A stretch of DNA of 64,000 nucleotides from Corynebacterium lactis RW2-5 (lineage in GTDB: Bacteria; Actinomycetota; Actinomycetes; Mycobacteriales; Mycobacteriaceae), in contig NZ_CP006841.1 in the NCBI RefSeq assembly GCF_001274895.1, forward strand, positions 558,001 to 622,000, written 5' to 3'. Below are positions 56,012-64,000 of this stretch, piece by piece. Position numbers and translations under genes: made by a program. The notes below the pieces were generated by a model. The model made no database searches. It was not told the origin of the DNA and was given only the letters and a program-made list of their open reading frames with translations. The first letter of the stretch is position 1; every line of letters starts with the position of its first letter.

Positions 56012-56662
56012 GTGACCGAAGCACAGCCCGTCGCAAATCCGTCCAATATTTCCTCCGCAAAGCCCCTGCGGCTCGTCGTCCTAGCCTCCGGGTTTGGATC
56101 GCTGCTGCAGTCGATGCTGGAAATGCTCGACACCGCAAAAGTGGAAATCGTCGCAGTCGGATCGGACAAGGACTGCCCTGCACTAGAGCGGGCCCAAAAA
56201 CTACAAATCCCAACCTTCAAGGTGCCCTTCGACGCAGAAGCGAAGAAGGACCGAACAGGTTGGGATTTGCGCTTTTTGGAGGCTGTTTCCGCCTACTCGC
56301 CGGATATGATTGTCTCGGCGGGATTCATGCGCATCCTCGGTGAGTCCTTCGTTGAGGCGTTCAAAGACCGCATCATCAACACTCACCCCGCGCTGCTGCC
56401 CTCCTTCCCGGGGGCGCATGCGGTGCTGGACGCGCTGGACTATGGCGTCAAGGTCACCGGCACGACCGTACATGTCGTCGATACTGGGGTGGACACCGGG
56501 CCGATTCTTGCACAGGAACCGGTCGTCGTCGAGCGAGACGACACGGTGGAGACTCTGCATGAACGCATCAAGGTAGTCGAACGCCGACTTCTCGTCGATG
56601 TACTGCACTCGATTGCCGATCGCGGGATGGACCGCGACGGACGAAAGGCTTATCTGAAATGA
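56012..56662 (+). CDS. purN: Phosphoribosylglycinamide formyltransferase
   Basis: Transfers formyl from 10-formyl-THF to GAR in purine synthesis. The 216-aa protein has [17 protein letters not shown] (phosphate-binding loop), [13 protein letters not shown], the catalytic set in GFMRILG...[22 protein letters not shown] (Asn, His), and the Asp of [13 protein letters not shown] 56012 ([10 protein letters not shown]) is chosen because TATGCT lies 7 nt upstream. The stop overlaps the purH start by 4 bp (ATGA), so the two are translationally coupled. Confidence 0.95.
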   Translation: MTEAQPVANPSNISSAKPLRLVVLASGFGSLLQSMLEMLDTAKVEIVAVGSDKDCPALERAQKLQIPTFKVPFDAEAKKDRTGWDLRFLEAVSAYSPDMIVSAGFMRILGESFVEAFKDRIINTHPALLPSFPGAHAVLDALDYGVKVTGTTVHVVDTGVDTGPILAQEPVVVERDDTVETLHERIKVVERRLLVDVLHSIADRGMDRDGRKAYLK

Positions 56663-58209
56663 CCAACGACAGCACGCAGCGTAAACCCATCAAGCGTGCC
56701 CTGATTAGTGTCTATGACAAGACCGGGCTTGAACAGTTGGCTCGCAGCTTGCACGAAGCTGGCGTAGAAATCGTTTCCACCGGCTCGACCGCGGGCAAAA
56801 TTGCCGACGCCGGCGTGCCCGTCACCCCGGTCGAGGACCTCACCGGCTTTCCCGAGTGCCTCGAGGGCCGCGTGAAGACACTGCACCCGCGCGTCCACGC
56901 CGGCATCCTCGCCGACACCCGCAAGGAAGACCACCTCGCGCAGCTCGAAGAGCTGGGTGTCGAGGCGTTCCAGTTGGTCGTTGTGAACCTGTACCCGTTC
57001 CGCGAGACCGTCGCCTCGGGTGCGTCCTTCGACGAGTGCGTCGAGCAGATCGACATCGGAGGCCCGTCCATGGTTCGCGCCGCAGCGAAGAACCACCCGT
57101 CGGTGGCCATCGTGGTGGACCCGGCTCGCTACGGCGACGTTGCCGCGGCGGTCGCCGAGGGTGGCTTCACCCTGGATCAGCGCCGCGGCCTGGCCCGCGA
57201 TGCGTTCCTGCACACCGCAGAGTACGATGCTGCGGTCTCCGGCTGGTTCGTCGAGCAGCTCCGCAGCGAGGGCAGTGCGGGCGCTACCACCACACTGCGC
57301 TACGGCGAGAACTCCCACCAGTCCGCTACCGTGACCCGCGTCGGCGCGAAGGGTCTGGCCAATGCTCAGCAGTTGAACGGCAAGGAGATGTCGTACAACA
57401 ACTACCAGGACGCCGACGCCGCATGGCGCGCCGCCTGGGATCATGAGCGCCCCTGCGTGGCGATCATCAAGCACGCTAACCCCTGTGGCATCGCCGTGTC
57501 CGATGAGTCCATCGCCGCTGCTCACCGCGCTGCCCACGCCTGCGACCCGATGTCCGCCTTCGGCGGCGTTATCGCCGTCAACCGTGAGGTCTCCGTCGAG
57601 ATGGCCGAGCAGGTCAAGGACATCTTTACCGAGGTCATCGTCGCTCCCTCCTACGAGGATGGCGCGGTCGAGGTTCTGAAGGCGAAGAAGAACCTGCGTA
57701 TCCTCGTCGCCGAATACGAGGCTCCTGTCTTGGAGAACAAGTTCATCTCCGGCGGTTACCTGACCCAGGAGCCGGACGTCTACCAGGCTGAGGGCGATAA
57801 GCCGGAAAACTGGACCCTGGCAACGGGCGAGGCTCTCTCCGCTGAGGACCTGGCCGAGCTTGAGTTCGCATGGCGCGCCGTGCGTGCCGTGAAGTCCAAC
57901 GCAATCCTTCTGACCAAGGATAGCGCCACCGTTGGTGTCGGCATGGGGCAGGTCAACCGCGTGGACTCCGCCAAGCTCGCCGTCGAGCGCGCCAATACGC
58001 TTGCCGACGGTGTCAACCGTACAAACGGTGCCTTCGCTGCTTCGGACGCGTTCTTCCCGTTCGCGGACGGCTTGCAGGTTCTGCTTGACGCCGGTGTTAA
58101 AGCTGTCGTTCAGCCCGGTGGCTCTATCCGCGATGAAGAGGTCATCGCCGCTGCTAGGGAAGCCGGCGTGACGATGTACCTGACCGGTACGCGCCACTTC
58201 TTCCACTAG
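56659..58209 (+). CDS. purH: Bifunctional AICAR formyltransferase / IMP cyclohydrolase
   Basis: Catalyses the last two steps to IMP. The 516-aa protein has the N-terminal IMP cyclohydrolase domain (about 1-195; [67 protein letters not shown]) and the C-terminal AICAR transformylase (about 200-516; [11 protein letters not shown], the catalytic Lys-His stretch [39 protein letters not shown], and the final [14 protein letters not shown]...TGTRHFFH). Length is standard. It overlaps purN by 4 bp. The second copy of the 68-bp palindrome begins 60 bp after the stop. Confidence 0.97.
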   Translation: MTNDSTQRKPIKRALISVYDKTGLEQLARSLHEAGVEIVSTGSTAGKIADAGVPVTPVEDLTGFPECLEGRVKTLHPRVHAGILADTRKEDHLAQLEELGVEAFQLVVVNLYPFRETVASGASFDECVEQIDIGGPSMVRAAAKNHPSVAIVVDPARYGDVAAAVAEGGFTLDQRRGLARDAFLHTAEYDAAVSGWFVEQLRSEGSAGATTTLRYGENSHQSATVTRVGAKGLANAQQLNGKEMSYNNYQDADAAWRAAWDHERPCVAIIKHANPCGIAVSDESIAAAHRAAHACDPMSAFGGVIAVNREVSVEMAEQVKDIFTEVIVAPSYEDGAVEVLKAKKNLRILVAEYEAPVLENKFISGGYLTQEPDVYQAEGDKPENWTLATGEALSAEDLAELEFAWRAVRAVKSNAILLTKDSATVGVGMGQVNRVDSAKLAVERANTLADGVNRTNGAFAASDAFFPFADGLQVLLDAGVKAVVQPGGSIRDEEVIAAAREAGVTMYLTGTRHFFH

Positions 58210-58268
58210 GCCTTCGGCGAGGACCGCTCGGTCCCGGTCTCTGCCTCTGCCCCTGCCCCTGCCCTCGA

Positions 58269-58336
58269 TTTTTGCCAGCTTTTTGTAGGAAGTAAGGGGG
58301 AAATCGCTACTACTTCCTACAAAAAGCTGGCAAAAA
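58269..58336. repeat. 68-bp palindromic repeat, copy 2
   Basis: A perfect 26-bp inverted repeat (left arm 58269-58294, right arm 58311-58336) around a 16-nt loop. The left arm is identical to that of copy 1 at 13853-13878. The loops share only length. Arms begin TTTTTGCCAGC and end GCTGGCAAAAA. It lies between purH and the TetR gene, both on the plus strand. Confidence 0.88.
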
Positions 58337-58401
58337 ATATTGCTGGTACTGCTGTGACCGCTTTGGGCGGTGAATTTTGCGTCAAAACTGGGTGGGCGGG
58401 C

Positions 58402-58417
58402 GCTAATCGTGCTTAAC
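58402..58417. promoter_or_regulatory. Predicted TetR operator O1 in the regulator's own promoter
   Basis: GCTAAT-CGTG-CTTAAC matches the perfect palindrome GTTAAT-N4-ATTAAC found before accD1 at 10 of 12 arm positions. It overlaps the TAACAT -10 of the regulator gene, which points to autorepression. Confidence 0.5.
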
Positions 58418-58419
58418 AT
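58414..58419 (+). promoter_or_regulatory. Predicted -10 of the TetR gene (leaderless start)
   Basis: TAACAT is 7 nt before ATG 58427; no ribosome site is present. Confidence 0.45.
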
Positions 58420-58426
58420 TGTGGCT

Positions 58427-59032
58427 ATGTCACGCAGAGCCGAAGCCCGCCAGCGCCGTGAGGGGGAGATTCTCACCGCCGCAGCAGCAATAATCGCCGA
58501 TCGTGGTTTTCATCAGACTCGCCTAGAGGATGTCGGCTCTGCTGTCGGTATTTCCGGCCCCGCTCTATACCGCTACTTCAGCGGCAAGGAGGATCTGCTG
58601 GCGCAAATCCTCATCGACATCTCAATTCGGCTTGTCGACGGTGGCCGGGCTGTCCTTGAACAGGCAAAAATCGACGGTTGGGGGCCGGAACGCACCCTTC
58701 GTGAGCTGCTTGCTCACCATGTGAAGTTTGCCGTCACCGAGCCGGACCGGATTCGGGTTCAGGAGCGCGAAGGTGGGAACCTCGCTTCGCAGGAGCGGGC
58801 GAAGGTCCGCTCATTGCAGCGTCTTTACTTGGCAATGTGGGTAGAAGCGCTGCGTTCGCTGCAACCTGGTTTAACCGCGGACCAGGCACAGATGAAAGTG
58901 CAGTTAGTCGCGGGGTTAATTAACTCCTCTCGCCACGTGGTGAAGTGGGCCGGTTCTCAGCAGACCAGTGATAGTACGTTCATGATGGCCCTTGCTGCGC
59001 TAGGAATCGGTGAAAGAGAATGGGCTGGGTAA
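58427..59032 (+). CDS. TetR family regulator of the acyl-CoA carboxylase operon
   Basis: 201-aa one-domain regulator. The N-terminal helix-turn-helix (about 8-55: RREGEILTAAAAIIADRGF... RLEDVGSAVGISGPALYRYFSGKEDLL) is typical TetR. The C-terminal ligand domain is helical and ends in a dimer region. Placement before the accD1-accA1-acyl-CoA dehydrogenase genes parallels M. tuberculosis Rv2506 (BkaR), a repressor of branched-chain keto-acid catabolism. ATG 58427 is chosen by the TAACAT 7 nt upstream; longer frames begin before that promoter. Three similar palindromes, one over its own promoter and two before accD1, are likely its operators. A terminator follows the gene. Confidence 0.87.
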   Translation: MSRRAEARQRREGEILTAAAAIIADRGFHQTRLEDVGSAVGISGPALYRYFSGKEDLLAQILIDISIRLVDGGRAVLEQAKIDGWGPERTLRELLAHHVKFAVTEPDRIRVQEREGGNLASQERAKVRSLQRLYLAMWVEALRSLQPGLTADQAQMKVQLVAGLINSSRHVVKWAGSQQTSDSTFMMALAALGIGEREWAG

Positions 59033-59073
59033 CTGAGTAAAAGCGAATTTTCTCACCCTCGCGGTAGTTGTTG

Positions 59074-59103
59074 ACCCGCTGTCTTCGTAGGAAGGCAGCG
59101 GGT
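59074..59103 (+). terminator. Terminator of the TetR gene
   Basis: ACCCGCTG pairs with CAGCGGGT, extended by CTTC/GAAG pairing further in, and is followed by TTTCC. Confidence 0.75.
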
Positions 59104-59174
59104 TTTCCATCGGAAATGGCGGGGTTGGTCTTGCGTCTTGCGTGATGTCGAGAATTCGGTTTACCCCCGAAACT

Positions 59175-59190
59175 GTTAGTCGAGATTAAC
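59175..59190. promoter_or_regulatory. Predicted TetR operator O2
   Basis: GTTAGT-CGAG-ATTAAC differs from the perfect palindrome before accD1 at one arm position only. It lies about 180 bp upstream of the accD1 start. Confidence 0.5.
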
Positions 59191-59304
59191 ACCTGAGCGC
59201 CGTTCAATTCTTGTTTTACCAGCAAATGCTTCTGGTTTGAAAATGAGGGGCGGGCAAGTGGCGGGGGCGGGGCAATGTGAACTGGACTATGAAAAGCCTT
59301 GATG

Positions 59305-59320
59305 GGTGACGCGAGTCACA
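59305..59320. promoter_or_regulatory. GlxR (CRP-type) site candidate upstream of accD1
   Basis: gGTGA-CGCGAG-TCACA matches 9 of 10 defined bases of TGTGA-N6-TCACA. It lies 53 bp before accD1, between the two predicted TetR operators. This suggests carbon-source (cAMP) control of the operon. Confidence 0.48.
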
Positions 59321-59340
59321 TTAATCTTTCTGGAAAGAAA

Positions 59341-59356
59341 GTTAATAATCATTAAC
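59341..59356. promoter_or_regulatory. Predicted TetR operator O3 next to accD1
   Basis: GTTAAT-AATC-ATTAAC has perfect 6-bp arms. It ends 16 bp before the accD1 start, where a bound repressor would block transcription or early elongation. Confidence 0.55.
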
Positions 59357-59372
59357 GGAAAGTATTTCGCCC

Positions 59373-61010
59373 ATGACTCTCGCGACCGAAACCGCACAGC
59401 AAAACGCCGCACAACAAAAAACCGCCCAGCAGAACAGCGCGGCCCCCACAACCAATCGTGGCAAGCACGAGCAGCTCGTCTCCAACCTGAAAGGCCTTCT
59501 CGAACAGGCTGCAAAGGGTGGATCCGACAAGGCCCGCGCCCGCCACATCTCTCGCGGCAAGCTGCTGCCGCGCCAGCGAATCAATCAGCTGCTGGACCCG
59601 GGTAGCCCTTTTCTTGAGGTAGCTCCACTGGCTGCGCACGAGATGTACGGCGGCAAGGTTCCCGCGGCGGGTGTGATTGCCGGAATCGGGCTGATTCACG
59701 GCCGTCGCTGCCTCGTCGTAGCCAACGACGCCACGGTCTCCGGTGGCACTTATTACCCGATGACAGTCAAGAAGCACCTTCGGGCGCAGGAGATTGCCGG
59801 TCAGAATCGTCTTCCCTGCATCTACCTTGTTGATTCCGGCGGAGCCATGCTGCTCAACCAGGACGAGGTATTCCCGGACCGTGATCACTTCGGACGCATC
59901 TTCTACAACCAAGCGAACCTGTCCGCTCGTGGAATCCCGCAGATTGCCTCGGTGATGGGCTCGTGCACCGCCGGTGGCGCCTACGTCCCGGCCATGAGTG
60001 ATGAGGCTGTGATTGTGAAGAATCAGGGCACTATCTTCTTGGCGGGCCCGCCCCTGGTGAAGGCCGCTACCGGCGAAGATGTTACGCCCGAGGACCTCGG
60101 TGGAGGCGAATTGCACTCCAAGACCTCAGGAGTGACGGATCATCTGGCGGTCAACGACGCCGATGCCCTGCGCCGCGTCCGCGATATCGTCGCGACTCTG
60201 CCGAAAGATCCCGAAGCGCCGTGGGACATCGCGCCGTCGATTGCTCCGAAGCGGTCTCAGACTGATCTCTACGACGTGGTCCCAACCGATTCTAAGACCC
60301 CGTACGACGTACATGAGGTCATCGAGATTATTGCCGACGGCGGCCAATACAAGGAGTTCAAGGCCGAGTTCGGCAAGACTCTCGTTACCGCTTTTGCCCG
60401 CATCCACGGTCACCCGGTCGGCATCGTAGCGAATAATGGCATCCTCTTTGCCGAGTCGGCCCAGAAGGGCGCCCACTTTATCGAGCTCTGCGACCAGCGC
60501 AAGATCCCGCTTGTGTTCCTGCAGAACACCACCGGTTTTATGGTCGGCCGCGAGTACGAGGCCGGAGGTATCGCCAAGCACGGAGCAAAGATGGTCAATG
60601 CCGTCGCGACGACCCGGGTTCCCAAGTTCACAGTCGTTATCGGTGGTGCGTTCGGCGCCGGAAATTACTCCATGTGCGGCCGGGCGTACTCGCCACGCTT
60701 TCTCTGGATGTGGCCGAACGCCCGCATCGCTGTGATGGGTGGTCCACAGGCAGCGATGACTCTGTCGACGGTTCGCCGCAACCAGATTGAGCGCTCGGGA
60801 GAGAGCTGGTCTGCCGAGGAGCAGGAGCAGTTCGAAGCCCCAATTCGTGAGCAGTTTGAGCGCCAATCCGACTGTTACTACTCGTCGGCCAGGCTCTGGG
60901 ACGACGGAGTGATCGATCCCGCCGACACCCGCCGCATTCTCGGTATGGCGCTCGATGTCGCCAGCGCCGCGCCTCTCGACGACCCCGGCTTCGGCGTTTT
61001 CCGCATGTAG
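59373..61010 (+). CDS. accD1: Methylcrotonyl-CoA carboxylase carboxyltransferase (beta) subunit, AccD1-like
   Basis: Transfers carboxyl from biotin to an acyl-CoA, probably 3-methylcrotonyl-CoA in leucine breakdown. The 545-aa protein has the crotonase-fold carboxyltransferase domains N (about 45-290) and C (about 300-545). Diagnostic blocks: [40 protein letters not shown], the MCC-beta-type [57 protein letters not shown] and [21 protein letters not shown]. It is followed by the biotin subunit and an acyl-CoA dehydrogenase as in the M. tuberculosis accD1-accA1-fadE19 cluster. GGAAAG precedes the start. Confidence 0.91.
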   Translation: MTLATETAQQNAAQQKTAQQNSAAPTTNRGKHEQLVSNLKGLLEQAAKGGSDKARARHISRGKLLPRQRINQLLDPGSPFLEVAPLAAHEMYGGKVPAAGVIAGIGLIHGRRCLVVANDATVSGGTYYPMTVKKHLRAQEIAGQNRLPCIYLVDSGGAMLLNQDEVFPDRDHFGRIFYNQANLSARGIPQIASVMGSCTAGGAYVPAMSDEAVIVKNQGTIFLAGPPLVKAATGEDVTPEDLGGGELHSKTSGVTDHLAVNDADALRRVRDIVATLPKDPEAPWDIAPSIAPKRSQTDLYDVVPTDSKTPYDVHEVIEIIADGGQYKEFKAEFGKTLVTAFARIHGHPVGIVANNGILFAESAQKGAHFIELCDQRKIPLVFLQNTTGFMVGREYEAGGIAKHGAKMVNAVATTRVPKFTVVIGGAFGAGNYSMCGRAYSPRFLWMWPNARIAVMGGPQAAMTLSTVRRNQIERSGESWSAEEQEQFEAPIREQFERQSDCYYSSARLWDDGVIDPADTRRILGMALDVASAAPLDDPGFGVFRM

Positions 61011-61072
61011 TCATTTCCCCGTTTTCAACCGCACTCGTCAGAGCATAATTTTTGAAAGGACTAGGTAGACAA

Positions 61073-63229
61073 ATGACTGCCACTGCTGGAAACTTGACCG
61101 CCACTTCGACGGACGCCACCTCGAAGCCGGGCGAGTCAAATAACAACACCCGCGAGCTCTCGACTGTCCTGGTCGCCAACCGTGGCGAGATTGCCTGCCG
61201 CATTATTCGCACCCTGCGCGACAACGGAATCCGATCGGTGGCCGTTTACTCCGATGCCGACGCCGACGCGCCCCACGTGCGTCTCGCCGATGTCGCGGTC
61301 CACATCGGGCCATCCGTGGCGCGCGAGTCCTATCTCGTCATCGACAAGATCATCAATGCCGCTAAAGCGACCGGTGCTGACGGCATCCACCCGGGTTATG
61401 GCTTCCTGTCTGAGAACGCCGATTTCGCCGCAGCCTGTGCAGACGCTGGCATCGAGTTCATCGGACCGCCGGCTGACGCAATCAACACGATGGGTGACAA
61501 AATTTCGGCCCGCGCAGCAGTCGAAGCTCGCGACGTGCCCACCGTCCCCGGCCTATCCCGCCCTGGCCTTTCCGACGAGGAGCTCATCGAGGCCGCCCCC
61601 GGTATTGGCTTCCCCGTGTTGATCAAGCCGTCGGCAGGCGGAGGCGGTAAGGGAATGCACCGAGTGGAGGAGCCGTCGGCGCTGCCCGGCGCGCTCGTGA
61701 CGGCTAGGCGTGAGGCGGCAGGCGCGTTCGGCGATGACTCGCTGTTCCTGGAGCACTTCGTGGACACCCCGAGGCATATCGAGGTGCAGATCGTCGCTGA
61801 TAAGCACGGCAACGTCATCCACTTGGGGGAGCGAGAGTGCTCTTTGCAGCGTCGTCATCAGAAGGTCATTGAGGAGGCGCCGAGCCCGCTTCTCGACGAG
61901 GCCACTCGCGCCGCAATCGGCGAGGCGGCTTGCGACGCGGCGCGCTCGGTCGGCTACGTCGGGGCGGGAACTGTGGAATTTATCGTGCCCGCGAAGGAGC
62001 CCGAGAAGTTCTATTTCATGGAGATGAATACCCGCCTGCAGGTGGAGCACCCGGTTACTGAACAGGTCACGGGCCTGGATCTGGTCGCGCTGCAGGTGGC
62101 GGTGGCTTCGGGGCAGCCACTGCCTCTGACGCAGGAAGATGTCACGTTGACCGGGCATTCCATCGAGGCGCGCGTGTACGCGGAGGATCCGGCCGCGGGC
62201 TTCCTGCCGACCGGAGGCATAGCCACCCGCGTCATCGAGCCGAGCGGTGCGGGCATTCGCGTCGACTCCGGTATCGCTGACGGCTCCGAGGTCTCCTCTC
62301 TGTACGACCCGATGCTGATGAAGGTTATCGCCCACGGCTCCGACCGCACCCAGGCCCTGGAGCGACTTGACCGCGCGTTGGCCGACACCGTCGTTGCCGG
62401 TGTGGGCGTCAACGTGGATTTCTGCCGCTACCTGCTACAGGTGCCGGAGGTTCGCAGCGGTGATCTCGACACCGGGCTTCTGGACCGCGTCGCCGAGGGC
62501 TTCGCTGTGGCCGATACGCCTGACGACGCTTGCGTCGCGGCGGCGCTGTCCTGGCTGCAGGGGCGCTGGCCGGAGCATCCGGTATCGCCCTGGCAGACCC
62601 CGGATGGCTGGCGCTCGGGAACCCCGGCTGCGCAGCGAATCCGGTTCGGGGCGGGGGAGCAGTCCCGGTTGGTGTCGCTCGTCGGCACGCCCGCGCGTGC
62701 GACGGTGATTGTCGGCGATGTGGTCGCGGGACTGTCCGCGGAGGCGGAGGCGAAGGCGGCCCCGGGCGATGAGTACCCGCAGCCGCGCCACTACGAGGTG
62801 TCCGCCTACCGCGACGGCGAGAGCCTGCGGGTGGTATGCGACGGAATCGCCCGGCATTTCCTGGTCGAGACGATTTCCTCGGTGTCGGGGCAGGAGGAGT
62901 ACGTGGTCTCAGGCGATTCCGGAACCTGGGTTCTGCCCCGTACGGAGGTCGTCACCACGGGCGCTGACGATGCCGCGTCCGGCAGCGGCGCAGTAGTTGC
63001 CCCGATGCCGGGAGCGATTATCACGCTGGTTGCGGAGGAGGGCTCCACGGTTGAAGTGGGCGATCCGCTGCTGGTGATGGAGGCCATGAAGATGGAGCAC
63101 ACGCTGACCGCTGAGGTGGCGGGCGTCGTGAGTTTTTCGGTCTCTCCGGGCGATCAGGTCGCAGGTGACCAGCAGCTAGCGGCCATTGCCGAGCAGTCCG
63201 GGGACACGGGCACGGTCGAGCAGAACTAG
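61073..63229 (+). CDS. accA1: Acyl-CoA (methylcrotonyl-CoA) carboxylase biotin subunit, AccA1-like
   Basis: Biotin carboxylase plus biotin carrier in one chain, 718 aa. After a flexible N-terminus, the biotin carboxylase domain starts at VLVANRGEIACRIIRTLRD (about 38-490) with GIHPGYGFLSENADFA, the ATP-grasp Gly loop KPSAGGGGKGMHRV, HIEVQIVAD, and MEMNTRLQVEHPVTE. A linker domain (about 500-635) leads to the biotinyl domain with biotin Lys673 in VMEAMKMEHTL. ATG 61073 fits the family; an in-frame TTG at 61052 is an alternative, and GAAAGGA lies between them. It follows accD1 by 62 bp and should form the holoenzyme with it. Confidence 0.94.
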   Translation: MTATAGNLTATSTDATSKPGESNNNTRELSTVLVANRGEIACRIIRTLRDNGIRSVAVYSDADADAPHVRLADVAVHIGPSVARESYLVIDKIINAAKATGADGIHPGYGFLSENADFAAACADAGIEFIGPPADAINTMGDKISARAAVEARDVPTVPGLSRPGLSDEELIEAAPGIGFPVLIKPSAGGGGKGMHRVEEPSALPGALVTARREAAGAFGDDSLFLEHFVDTPRHIEVQIVADKHGNVIHLGERECSLQRRHQKVIEEAPSPLLDEATRAAIGEAACDAARSVGYVGAGTVEFIVPAKEPEKFYFMEMNTRLQVEHPVTEQVTGLDLVALQVAVASGQPLPLTQEDVTLTGHSIEARVYAEDPAAGFLPTGGIATRVIEPSGAGIRVDSGIADGSEVSSLYDPMLMKVIAHGSDRTQALERLDRALADTVVAGVGVNVDFCRYLLQVPEVRSGDLDTGLLDRVAEGFAVADTPDDACVAAALSWLQGRWPEHPVSPWQTPDGWRSGTPAAQRIRFGAGEQSRLVSLVGTPARATVIVGDVVAGLSAEAEAKAAPGDEYPQPRHYEVSAYRDGESLRVVCDGIARHFLVETISSVSGQEEYVVSGDSGTWVLPRTEVVTTGADDAASGSGAVVAPMPGAIITLVAEEGSTVEVGDPLLVMEAMKMEHTLTAEVAGVVSFSVSPGDQVAGDQQLAAIAEQSGDTGTVEQN

Positions 63230-63289
63230 CGAATTACAAGACTTATCGAACCAAAACGCAGCACTGACACATAAATAAGGAGCACACCC

Positions 63290-64000
63290 ATGAACCACAT
63301 CAGCACCGCAGTCCTCGGCGAGGAGTACACCGAACTGCAGAAGGTTGTCCGAGAGTTCGCCAACGAGGTCGTGAACCCGGTTGCCGCCGAGCACGACCGC
63401 AACCACACCTTCCCATACGAGGTCGTTTCCCAGATGGGCGAGATGGGCCTATTCGGGCTGCCGTTCCCGGAGGAAGTCGGCGGAATGGGAGGCGATTACC
63501 TCTCTTTCGGTATCGCCCTGGAGGAGCTGGCGAAGGTCGACCAGTCCGTCGCGATTACCCTGGAGGCCGGCGTCGGCCTGGGGGCAATGCCGATCTTCCA
63601 CTTCGGCAACGAGGAGCAGAAGAGCAAGTACCTGCCGGAGCTGACCGCGGGCAAGAAGCTAGCTGGCTTCGGTCTGACCGAGCCGGACGCGGGCTCCGAC
63701 GCCGGTGCCACCCGCACGACGGCCCGTGAGGAGGGCGACGAGTTTGTCATCAACGGCTCGAAGCAGTTTATTACCAACTCCGGCACCGACATCACCTCTC
63801 TGGTCACCGTCACCGCGGTGACCGGGCAGGACGAGTCCGGAAAGAAGGAAATCTCCACCATCATTGTCCCGAGTGGGACCGAGGGCTTCACGGTCGAACC
63901 GGGCTACGACAAAGTCGGTTGGAACGCCTCCGACACGCACCCGCTGACGTTTAGCAACGTTCGCGTTCCGAAGGAGAACCTGCTGGGCACCCGCGGCCGC
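63290..64000 (+). CDS. Acyl-CoA dehydrogenase, N-terminal part (isovaleryl/short-branched type)
   Basis: FAD enzyme introducing the alpha-beta double bond in acyl-CoA; the frame is open to the window end (237 codons of about 385). The N-terminal helical domain (ELQKVVREFANEVVNPVAAEHD... MGEMGLFGLPFPEEVGG) and the start of the middle beta domain (GFGLTEPDAGSDAGATRTTA, FITNSGTD) are visible. AAGGAG lies 6 nt before ATG 63290. Its place behind accD1-accA1 matches fadE19 of M. tuberculosis, so a role in leucine/isovaleryl-CoA or similar branched acyl-CoA oxidation, giving the substrate of the carboxylase, is likely but not proven. Confidence 0.9.
   Translation, partial: MNHISTAVLGEEYTELQKVVREFANEVVNPVAAEHDRNHTFPYEVVSQMGEMGLFGLPFPEEVGGMGGDYLSFGIALEELAKVDQSVAITLEAGVGLGAMPIFHFGNEEQKSKYLPELTAGKKLAGFGLTEPDAGSDAGATRTTAREEGDEFVINGSKQFITNSGTDITSLVTVTAVTGQDESGKKEISTIIVPSGTEGFTVEPGYDKVGWNASDTHPLTFSNVRVPKENLLGTRGR

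Larger units (their letters stand above)
59033..59372. other. 340-bp control region between tetR and accD1
   Basis: No gene is supported. It holds the tetR terminator (59074-59103), two palindromes of the predicted TetR operator type (59175-59190 and 59341-59356), a GlxR-like site (59305-59320) and a small dyad CTTTC-N6-GAAAG (59326-59341). Confidence 0.6.

Noticed and set aside
56650..58476. 608-codon open frame on the minus strand opposite purH
   Set aside because: Shadow of purH; it also runs through the palindromic repeat and the tetR promoter.

Overview
The window is a chromosomal segment of a high-GC Gram-positive bacterium of the order Mycobacteriales, most likely a Corynebacterium. 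Signs of this are a monomeric NADP-isocitrate dehydrogenase, a mycoredoxin, the metY-metX pair with McbR-like operators, GlxR-like sites, the lhr-nei2 pair, an LAXTG wall-sorting signal, and the order pgi / chorismate mutase / pcrA / M23 peptidase / perM / purN / purH, which parallels M. tuberculosis. Species cannot be fixed from sequence alone; C. amycolatum or a relative is only a guess. The region is mostly core genome. I see no transposase, prophage, CRISPR array, tRNA or rRNA.

Layout. 1-8.0 kb: end of dnaE2, an S9 peptidase, trmL, folD with a DUF3017 gene, and the methionine genes metY-metX on the minus strand. 8.2-16.3 kb: lhr overlapping nei2 (DNA repair), a convergent gap holding a 68-bp palindromic repeat and a terminator, then icd. 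16.5-28.3 kb: a J-like membrane protein, an MFS exporter, xthA, a 947-aa membrane protein, trpS, yhjD, a D-Ala-D-Ala carboxypeptidase and adenosine deaminase. 28.4-35.7 kb: an internally duplicated protein, an NlpC/P60 hydrolase with a WXG-like N-terminus and its small partner, upp, a Ser/Thr-rich membrane protein, an M20 amidohydrolase and lpdA. 35.7-40.5 kb: mycoredoxin, the cysQ-thyA-folA cluster, yccF and pgi. 40.9-49.2 kb: an accessory-looking block with two related secreted surface proteins, one wall-anchored, and a succinate-semialdehyde-type dehydrogenase. 49.2-58.2 kb: chorismate mutase, pcrA, DUF4442, M23 peptidase, perM-like, purN-purH. 58.2-64 kb: a second copy of the palindromic repeat, then a TetR regulator and a methylcrotonyl-CoA carboxylase / acyl-CoA dehydrogenase operon, probably for leucine breakdown.

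The most interesting signals are: the two matching 68-bp palindromes 44 kb apart; three matching 16-bp palindromic sites around the TetR/accD1 locus; the signal-peptide-less WXG-like NlpC/P60 pair; two tandem surface proteins sharing an unnamed N-terminal domain; a membrane protein ending in what looks like an inactivated amidase fold; an EF-hand-like loop at the end of adenosine deaminase; and many genes whose -10 hexamer lies 6-8 nt before the start codon, implying leaderless mRNAs.
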